5,112 bases of DNA, from positions 1 through 5,112 of the forward strand of contig PEXO01000203.1 in NCBI GenBank assembly GCA_002779045.1, written 5' to 3'. The notes below the pieces were generated by a model. The model saw nothing but the letters and a program-made list of their open reading frames with translations, was not told the origin of the DNA and ran no database searches. Below are positions 1 through 3,861 of this stretch, piece by piece; position 1 is the stretch's first letter; each line of letters begins with the position of its first letter. The position numbers were made by a program, and so were the translations under genes. This DNA is from Elusimicrobia bacterium CG08_land_8_20_14_0_20_59_10. Its GTDB lineage: Bacteria > Elusimicrobiota > Elusimicrobia > Elusimicrobiales > UBA9959.

Positions 1-1
1 C

Positions 2-1321
2 CTAGCGGAGGACTTTGTAGGGATCGTCCGCAACGCTCAGCATATACAGGGCGGCCTTGATGTTCCCGGCCACGGCGCGGTCTATTATGTCCGCGCCGGG
101 ATAGAAGCTCCTGCCTTCCAGCTCCGTCGTGAAACCGAAAATGCCGTAGTTGGAGTAGAGCCAGTCGCCGGTCTCGCCGGTAGCGACATAAAGATCGCTG
201 GCCCGCTGCGGCCTGTAGCCCGTGAGCTTGCCCATGGCCGCGCCCATGGCCGTAAAAACGCCGCGGTCCCTGGCATTGTCCACCTCTGCGTCCTTGCCGG
301 CCCAGGGGTAGAGTATCAGGCTGGAATAGGAATGATAGGACATCGCCACTTTCAGGTTCGGCCGGGCGGGCACGAAGGCTTTTATCGCCTGGGGCTCGGG
401 TTCGGAGAAGGCCGAAGGCCCGCAATAGGTTTCGGAACCTGGGGAGTGCGAGGCGCCCTGCGTGCACCAGAGGAAGTCGTAATTGCGGTTGAGGTCCACG
501 CCTATGGACTTGTCCGGGTTCGGACGCATGTTCTTGCGGTGCCAGCGGTACTTGCCGGTCCTGATGTCGTACTCCGCGCCGTCGGGGTTCACCATAGGTA
601 TGATATAGATGTCCAGCGTGTCCAGGTATTTCCGGATCTCCGGGTCGTTCTTATGCTCCAGCAGCCAGACGGCGTAGAGCAGCGCCACCTCGTTGGAAAG
701 ATGTTCGCGCGCGTGATGAGTGCCCATATACAGCGCGCCGGGTTTAGAACCGGGCGCAGGACCTTTTTGTGTGGAATTCAGCCGCAGGCACCAGATCTCG
801 CGCCCCTCGGTGGTCCTGCCGATGGAGAACAGCGAGGCCAGTTCCGGGTTGGCTGCGGCCAGGCCCTGCAGCACTTCGATGGTCTCCTGGTAATTATGGT
901 ACCGGGCGTCGGCGGCGGGAAAGTCCTTCAGGTGCTTCTTGGCGTATTCGTAGATGGTCTGGCGGCTTTGCACTGTGAACCCGTTCTCCGGGAGCTTGTC
1001 CAGGTCGGCGGCGGTGATGAAGCCGGAAACGCTTTTGTCCCCTATCTCCGCTATGTCCAGCCCGGCTTCCAGCAGCGCGGTGCGGACATATTTATCGCCG
1101 GCCTGTATGGTCACCCAGTAGCGGCTGTCCTTCTTCAGGTCCTCGGCGGCCGCCACGGAAAGCGGCTCGCCGGTGTCCGGCGGCCTGGGGAGTTCTCCCT
1201 TTACCTGCGCCAGCAGCTGCGCAAAAGAGATATTCACGGGTTTAGCGTCGGCGGTGTCCGAGGCGTATACGGCGCCGGAAAGGATAATAGTGAAGACGGC
1301 AGCAAGGACGAGTCTTTTCAT
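2..1321 (-). CDS. Secreted M14-family zinc carboxypeptidase
   Basis: A 439-residue protein expected to remove C-terminal amino acids from peptides outside the cytoplasm. Residues 1-20 form a Sec signal peptide (MKR, then a hydrophobic core, likely cut after AVYA). Residues about 21-120 look like a propeptide or N-terminal domain, and about 137-430 are the catalytic domain. All key M14 residues are visible, with carboxypeptidase A equivalents: zinc ligands H203 and E206 in THHARE (H69, E72) and H330 in SYHSY (H196); R205 (R71), R262 (R127), N278/R279 in DLNRN (N144/R145), Y378 (Y248) and general base E400 in FTTELEG (E270). The 22-residue Y378-E400 spacing equals that of carboxypeptidase A. 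The S1' specificity position (residue 255 in pancreatic enzymes) aligns with G385, so neither a strict A-type nor B-type preference can be read. C286 and C300 may form a disulfide. The ATG is preceded by GGGAGG at 9-nt spacing. The stop lies at the window edge. Family call is firm; substrate is unknown. Confidence 0.95.
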   Translation of the reverse strand: MKRLVLAAVFTIILSGAVYASDTADAKPVNISFAQLLAQVKGELPRPPDTGEPLSVAAAEDLKKDSRYWVTIQAGDKYVRTALLEAGLDIAEIGDKSVSGFITAADLDKLPENGFTVQSRQTIYEYAKKHLKDFPAADARYHNYQETIEVLQGLAAANPELASLFSIGRTTEGREIWCLRLNSTQKGPAPGSKPGALYMGTHHAREHLSNEVALLYAVWLLEHKNDPEIRKYLDTLDIYIIPMVNPDGAEYDIRTGKYRWHRKNMRPNPDKSIGVDLNRNYDFLWCTQGASHSPGSETYCGPSAFSEPEPQAIKAFVPARPNLKVAMSYHSYSSLILYPWAGKDAEVDNARDRGVFTAMGAAMGKLTGYRPQRASDLYVATGETGDWLYSNYGIFGFTTELEGRSFYPGADIIDRAVAGNIKAALYMLSVADDPYKVLR

Positions 1322-1330
1322 TCGGGGAAG

Positions 1331-1336
1331 CCTCCC
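1331..1336 (-). promoter_or_regulatory. Shine-Dalgarno site of the carboxypeptidase gene
   Basis: GGGAGG on the minus strand, 9 nt before the ATG at 1321. It supports that start codon. It contrasts with the tetR and nuclease genes in this window, which show no such site. Confidence 0.75.
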
Positions 1337-1351
1337 TTTTGTTATGTGAAA

Positions 1352-1380
1352 ACTATAGCAAAATACAGCGGCTATCCCAA
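1352..1380 (-). promoter_or_regulatory. Putative sigma70-type promoter of the carboxypeptidase gene
   Basis: On the minus strand, a -35-like TTGGGA (1375-1380) and a -10-like TATAGT (1352-1357) are separated by exactly 17 nt. This predicts transcription from about 1345 and a leader of roughly 25 nt holding the GGGAGG site. The -35 element lies within the left arm and loop edge of the hairpin at 1368-1396, so promoter and upstream terminator overlap. Called from consensus match only. Confidence 0.5.
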
Positions 1381-1396
1381 CAGGCAGGATAGCCGC
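1368..1396 (-). terminator. Hairpin, probable terminator for minus-strand transcription
   Basis: A perfect 10-bp inverted repeat (GCGGCTATCC / GGATAGCCGC) with a 9-nt loop. Read on the minus strand it lies about 30 nt after the old stop codon of the RND remnant and is followed by TGTATTTTG, a modest U-rich tract. On the plus strand no T tract follows, so it fits the end of the former efflux operon. The weak U tract leaves a regulatory palindrome possible, since it overlaps the -35 region of the carboxypeptidase promoter. Confidence 0.6.
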
Positions 1397-1424
1397 ATGG
1401 CTGCGAAAGATCTTTTGGCAGAGT

Positions 1425-1779
1425 TTATTTTTCCTCAGGCAGCTCGCCCAGTTCTTTCAGGGCCTGTTTGAGGCTGGCGGCGTGACGACGGCTTTCCAGC
1501 GGGGACATCAGGCTGTAGGCGCATGGTACCACCAGCAGCGTCAGGAATGTTGAACTTACCGATATCGCCGGGGCTTTTGCGGTCCTTGTCCACCAGGCGC
1601 AGGCGTATGTCGTAGCGCTTGCCGCCTTTTGAGAACTTCCCCACGCTCACGCCGCCTAGTGTAGTGTCCCGCAAATATCTTTCGTTACGCTTCCTAAGCT
1701 GCTTGGAGTTAAGCTCGTCCACGTTCAGCCAGATGCGCAGGGAGGGATCCACGAAGCCGCCCATGTCCACGTCGCCCAC
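1425..1779 (-). other. RND (AcrB/HAE1-type) transporter fragments within the pseudogene
   Basis: Three pieces are recognisable. About 1696-1779 reads VGDVDMGG, then SLRIWLNVDEL, matching the RND motif GVGDV..G....RIWLD...L of the first porter domain. About 1558-1665 reads GGVSVGKFSKGGKRYDIRLR and then DRKSPGDI, a segment from the second periplasmic half of such pumps. About 1425-1556 in another frame reads STFLTLLVVPCAYSL and then MSPLESRRH, the last transmembrane helix and cytoplasmic tail, ending with a stop at 1425. The residues between the first two pieces (about 1666-1695) fit neither clearly. The final piece is shifted by one base relative to the open frame; that junction lies somewhere in 1553-1585. 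Confidence 0.78.
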
Positions 1780-2064
1780 GCCGGCGGCGTTCTCCAGCTT
1801 CATTTGCGCACCGTTGGCCCGTATGCGCGCCTGCCAAAGGGCCAGGCGCGTGTCCTGCATGGTGCGCAGGGCGCTGAGCACGTACAGGTTTGTGACCAGG
1901 CCCAGCTTATAGTCTTCCCGCTGGCAGTCCGCCTTGTCGGAGGCCAGCGCCAGGGTGTAAGCCCCGCCGAGCGTTATGGGTTTCATGGAGGCCGTTGAGA
2001 AGCCCTGCGCCTCCGGAGCGCAGGGCAGCAGCGCCAATATCGTGATAAAAAGCGTCTTCCTTAT
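1780..2064 (-). other. TolC-family outer-membrane channel fragments within the pseudogene
   Basis: The first part, about 1930-2064, translates as a signal peptide (RKTLFITILALLPCAPEAQG after the ATA codon) and then ITLGGAYTLALASDK, the start of the first helix in TolC-like proteins. The second part, about 1780-1929, reads REDYKLGLVTNLYVLSALR and continues to KLENAAG, the typical last helices of the family (normally Y..G..tnLdVL.A...l...rl.l..A). The two parts are joined in frame, so some 300-plus residues of barrel and helices are absent. The junction is near codons for SDKAD/CQRED and is uncertain by several residues. Confidence 0.8.
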
Positions 2065-2654
2065 TTATGCTTCCTTGCCCCGTCCAGGAATATCCCGGTT
2101 ATGCGGCGGGTGCGCTCTTCTGCCGGCAGCTTATGGCCGATGGCGCGCGCGTAGCTGTTGGAGCCGCGGCAGAGACCGAACAGCGCCGATGCGGCGAAAA
2201 GCGGGTCTTCCAGGCGGAGCAGCCCTGCTTTAGCGCAACTCCCGAGTACGGCGGCGATGGCTTCCATATTGGCCGCGAAGAGCAAGTGCAGGGGTTCTTT
2301 GCGGGGGCCTGCCAGGGGAAGCCCGCCGGAATAGCCTGTCATATCGCGCTTCTTGTCGAAATGCTCCAGCAGGGAGAGTATCGTTCTTTTCAGCGTCTCT
2401 TCCGGCGGCAGCCCCGCGGAAATTATCGTTCTGAGGGTTTTACCGAGGCTTTTGGCCATCGCGGAGAACACGGCGAGTATCAGGTCTTCCTTGTGCCGGT
2501 AGTAAAGGAAAAGCGTGCCCTTGGCGAGCCCGGCCTCTTTGGCCACTTCGTCCATGGTAAGCGCGTCGAACCCGCACTTGGAAAGCACGCGCGTGGCGGC
2601 CTGGAGTATTTCCAGTTTTTTCTTCCGTTTCTGTTTTTCGGTCAGCGCTTTCAT
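2061..2654 (-). CDS. TetR/AcrR-family transcriptional regulator
   Basis: A 197-residue protein, normal length for the family. A lysine-rich N-terminus (EKQKRKKK) precedes the TetR DNA-binding domain: helix-turn-helix at residues about 31-57, with ALTMDEVAKEAGLAKGTLF and LYYRHKEDL, the family signature. Residues about 65-195 are the variable helical ligand-binding and dimerisation part, so the inducer cannot be read. The position directly upstream of efflux gene remnants on the same strand suggests it once repressed that operon and itself. A 24-bp palindrome covers its own start codon, supporting autorepression. The stop codon TAA overlaps the ATA codon that begins the channel remnant. No Shine-Dalgarno site precedes the ATG, and no in-frame upstream ATG, GTG or TTG exists before a stop at 2676-2678, so the mRNA may be leaderless or nearly so. 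The reading frame is intact. Confidence 0.93.
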   Translation of the reverse strand: MKALTEKQKRKKKLEILQAATRVLSKCGFDALTMDEVAKEAGLAKGTLFLYYRHKEDLILAVFSAMAKSLGKTLRTIISAGLPPEETLKRTILSLLEHFDKKRDMTGYSGGLPLAGPRKEPLHLLFAANMEAIAAVLGSCAKAGLLRLEDPLFAASALFGLCRGSNSYARAIGHKLPAEERTRRITGIFLDGARKHK

Positions 2655-2675
2655 AATGACTGTATGGTCATTATG
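2652..2675. promoter_or_regulatory. Probable TetR-type operator (24-bp palindrome)
   Basis: CATAATGAC and GTCATTATG are perfect 9-bp inverted arms around a 6-nt centre (TGTATG). The ATGAC-N6-GTCAT core is typical in form of operators bound by TetR-family dimers. It covers the tetR start codon and a -10-like CATAAT (minus strand, 2670-2675), so binding would block tetR transcription. No second copy was seen in the window. It is about 80 bp from the nuclease promoter, so control of that gene is not implied. Confidence 0.72.
2670..2675 (-). promoter_or_regulatory. Possible -10 element of the tetR promoter
   Basis: CATAAT (5 of 6 matches to TATAAT) read on the minus strand, inside the palindrome's distal arm. 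It would start transcription about 8 nt before the tetR ATG. No convincing -35 element was found at 16-18 nt, so this is tentative. Confidence 0.35.
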
Positions 2676-2694
2676 CTACCAAACATGCGCCGCC

Positions 2695-2746
2695 CGGCGC
2701 AACCGCGCCGGAGGGGCTCCCGCGTTTTCCCGGCCGGATTCCGGCC
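2695..2746. other. Two G+C-rich inverted repeats in the tetR-nuclease intergenic region
   Basis: CGGCGC-AACC-GCGCCG (2695-2710, extendable by one C-G pair) and GGCCGG-ATT-CCGGCC (2732-2746). Neither is followed by a T tract on either strand at terminator distance. The second occupies the place where a -35 element for the nuclease promoter would be, so a protein-binding or structural role is possible. No further function can be assigned. Confidence 0.4.
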
Positions 2747-2751
2747 ATAAA

Positions 2752-2760
2752 TGGTATAAT
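2752..2760 (+). promoter_or_regulatory. Extended -10 promoter of the nuclease gene
   Basis: TGGTATAAT is a perfect extended -10 element (TGn plus TATAAT at 2755-2760). There is no -35 match at 17 nt, which is allowed for extended -10 promoters. The predicted start of transcription, about 2767-2769, falls at or within 2 nt of the ATG at 2769, implying a leaderless mRNA. Confidence 0.7.
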
Positions 2761-2768
2761 TATCCCGC

Positions 2769-3629
2769 ATGGTTAAGCCGCTTAAGTTCGCAGCTTCGGC
2801 AGCACTTATCCTGGCCGCGTCGTTCCGGAGCGGCTTCGCACTTTCCCCATCCCCCCTTGAAACCCTGTTAAATTCCGTTCCCGGAGTTGAGGTCATCGTT
2901 GCCGCTCCCGCCCCCCCCAAAGCCTCCGCCGCTTCAGGCGAACAGCTTTTTCAGCAGCTGCATGAGCGGACGGGAATACCCGGTCAGCCCGGCGGCCATG
3001 CCTACCTGGACGCAAAAAAGTACATGTTCTCGAAAGCGGACAATACCGGCTGCGGCGGGAAACCGGGGGTGACCGCGCTCTATTCCCAGGTCTGCGTGCC
3101 GGGCAATACGGGCCATGGCGCGGATTACCGGGAGAGGGGCGATCAGAACGGCGACGGCGCCGTGGATTCCGACGGCATGAACGCAGAGCATTCCTGGCCG
3201 CAGGGCTTCTTCAACGAGGCCTACCCGATGAAGTCCGACCTGCATCATATGTTCCCCACCTTCATAACCGTGAACAGCCGGCGCGGCTGCGAACCTTTTG
3301 CGGAGGTATCGCATGCCGTTTATTCCACCGGCAGCGGCTCAAAACTGGGCGCGGAAGGGTTCGAGCCCGCCATGGCCGTTAAGGGGAATATCGCGCGCGC
3401 CATTCTTTATTTCGTAGTGCGCTATCACGACAGGAATATCAGCGACAATATGAATTATCGGAATTTCTGGACGAACCGCGTGCGGCTGTTCCTGGACTGG
3501 AACAAGCAGGACCCCCCCGACGCCGCCGAAAAGCGCCGCAATGAAATGATCTCCCTTTACCAGGGCAACCGCAATCCTTTTGTGGACGACCCGTCGCTGG
3601 CCGAAAAGATAGGCCTGGCGGTCTTTTAG
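2769..3629 (+). CDS. Secreted endonuclease I family (EndA/BsnA-type) nuclease
   Basis: A 286-residue, probably metal-dependent nuclease that degrades DNA (and perhaps RNA) in the periplasm or outside the cell. The N-terminus is a signal peptide (MVKPLK, hydrophobic core, likely cut after SGFA at residue 24). An Ala/Pro-rich linker follows (about 45-57), and the nuclease domain runs from about 58 to 275. Family motifs are complete: MNAEHSWPQGFF (N138, E140, catalytic-type H141, W143, Q145), DLHHMFP (D157, H159, H160), N169-S-R, KGNIARAILYF (205-215), and the C-terminal RN.....YQGNRNPFVDDP (about 257-275). Residues 125-135 (DQNGDGAVDSD) resemble a calcium-binding loop just before the active site. 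Mature cysteines are C95, C109 and C174. It is transcribed alone, divergent from tetR and closed by a strong terminator. No Shine-Dalgarno site precedes the ATG. Poly-C runs of 8 (2911-2918) and 7 (3512-3518) lie inside the gene. Confidence 0.93.
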   Translation: MVKPLKFAASAALILAASFRSGFALSPSPLETLLNSVPGVEVIVAAPAPPKASAASGEQLFQQLHERTGIPGQPGGHAYLDAKKYMFSKADNTGCGGKPGVTALYSQVCVPGNTGHGADYRERGDQNGDGAVDSDGMNAEHSWPQGFFNEAYPMKSDLHHMFPTFITVNSRRGCEPFAEVSHAVYSTGSGSKLGAEGFEPAMAVKGNIARAILYFVVRYHDRNISDNMNYRNFWTNRVRLFLDWNKQDPPDAAEKRRNEMISLYQGNRNPFVDDPSLAEKIGLAVF

Positions 3630-3650
3630 ACGCATTGACCGTCCCCCCCC

Positions 3651-3705
3651 CTCCCCCGTGAAAAACAAAAGGCCCCGTGAAGGGGCTTTTTGTTTTACGG
3701 GAGGG
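3651..3705. terminator. Bidirectional intrinsic terminator between convergent genes
   Basis: The core is 3662-3696: AAAACAAAAGGCCCC, loop GTGAA, GGGGCTTTTTGTTTT. This gives 15 pairs with one G-U. After a 2-nt bulge (3660-3661), another 5 pairs form (CCCGT 3655-3659 with ACGGG 3697-3701). The plus strand ends in a T-rich tract directly after the G+C core, and the minus strand does too because the arm is A-rich. It lies 22 nt after the nuclease stop and about 130 nt beyond the aminopeptidase stop, so it can end transcription from both sides. Confidence 0.9.
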
Positions 3706-3837
3706 TAAGGATTATTTTATGGAAGCGAGGGAGGCTTTGCCGGCCTTTATTTCGAGTATTTCTTTGTCAGTCCTTTATCCGCCGGGCCGGAGCGCCCGTT
3801 CCTCCGGTCCCCCGGCTGACTTCAGTCATAAGCGGAA
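3706..3837. other. Intergenic stretch with hairpin, no supported gene
   Basis: About 130 bp between the terminator and the aminopeptidase stop. It holds a G+C-rich hairpin at 3781-3816 (GCCGGG plus CCGGAG pairing with CTCCGG and CCCGGC, a 3-nt bulge at 3808-3810, 9-nt loop). On the minus strand this hairpin follows the aminopeptidase stop by about 21 nt but is not followed by a T tract. Only very short open frames occur here, without ribosome-binding sites. Confidence 0.55.
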
Positions 3838-3861
3838 CTACTTGGGTATTGCTGAAGTCAG
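3816..3861. repeat. 10-bp inverted repeat spanning the aminopeptidase stop codon
   Basis: CTGACTTCAG (3816-3825) and its exact reverse complement CTGAAGTCAG (3852-3861) flank 26 nt that include the stop codon at 3838-3840. Each arm is itself a near-palindrome (CTGA-N2-TCAG). No function is apparent; chance or a mild mRNA 3'-end structure are both possible. Confidence 0.45.

Larger units (their letters stand above)
1425..2064 (-). pseudogene. Collapsed efflux operon remnant: TolC-like channel fused to RND pump fragments
   Basis: An open frame of 200 codons (1435-2037, opening at TTG) exists here, but its content is a patchwork. In order on the minus strand it has a signal peptide and TolC N-terminus, a TolC C-terminus, an RND segment of porter-domain type, a second RND segment from much later in such proteins, and finally the RND C-terminus in a different reading frame, ending at TAA 1425-1427. 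A normal TolC-family protein is over 400 residues and an RND pump about 1,000, so most of both genes is missing, and no membrane-fusion protein is present. The natural start position (2062-2064, 6 nt after AAGGAA) reads ATA. The frame annotated by an ORF caller therefore begins inside the signal peptide and ends in about 40 out-of-frame residues. A decayed operon is the best explanation; a misassembly that merged distant segments is the main alternative. A functional chimeric protein is unlikely. Confidence 0.82.

Noticed and set aside
332..1471. A 379-codon open frame on the plus strand opposite the carboxypeptidase gene
   Set aside because: It is the antisense shadow of a gene with complete M14 motifs. 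Its translation shows no recognisable domain, and the long frame is expected in G+C-rich DNA.
1435..2037. Treating the 200-codon frame as a genuine fusion protein
   Set aside because: It starts at TTG inside a signal peptide, joins pieces of two membrane-protein families that cannot fold together, and its last 40 or so codons are out of frame with the recognisable RND C-terminus.
2695..2710. Hairpin CGGCGC-AACC-GCGCCG as a terminator
   Set aside because: It has no T tract on either strand, and it lies upstream of two divergent genes where a terminator is not expected.
2067..2750. A 227-codon plus-strand open frame opposite tetR
   Set aside because: It is antisense to an intact TetR frame with a clear helix-turn-helix. 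It has no domain signal and runs through the operator and promoter region.
3712..3774. A 20-codon minus-strand frame ending at TAA 3712-3714 that reads like a protein C-terminus (KEILEIKAGKASLASIK)
   Set aside because: It has no start codon and is preceded by an in-frame stop. It is too short to assign and may be chance or an unrecognisable remnant.
3768..3830. A 20-codon minus-strand frame (MTEVSRGTGG...) after the aminopeptidase stop
   Set aside because: It lies entirely in hairpin sequence, has no ribosome-binding site, and its composition follows the G+C-rich repeat.
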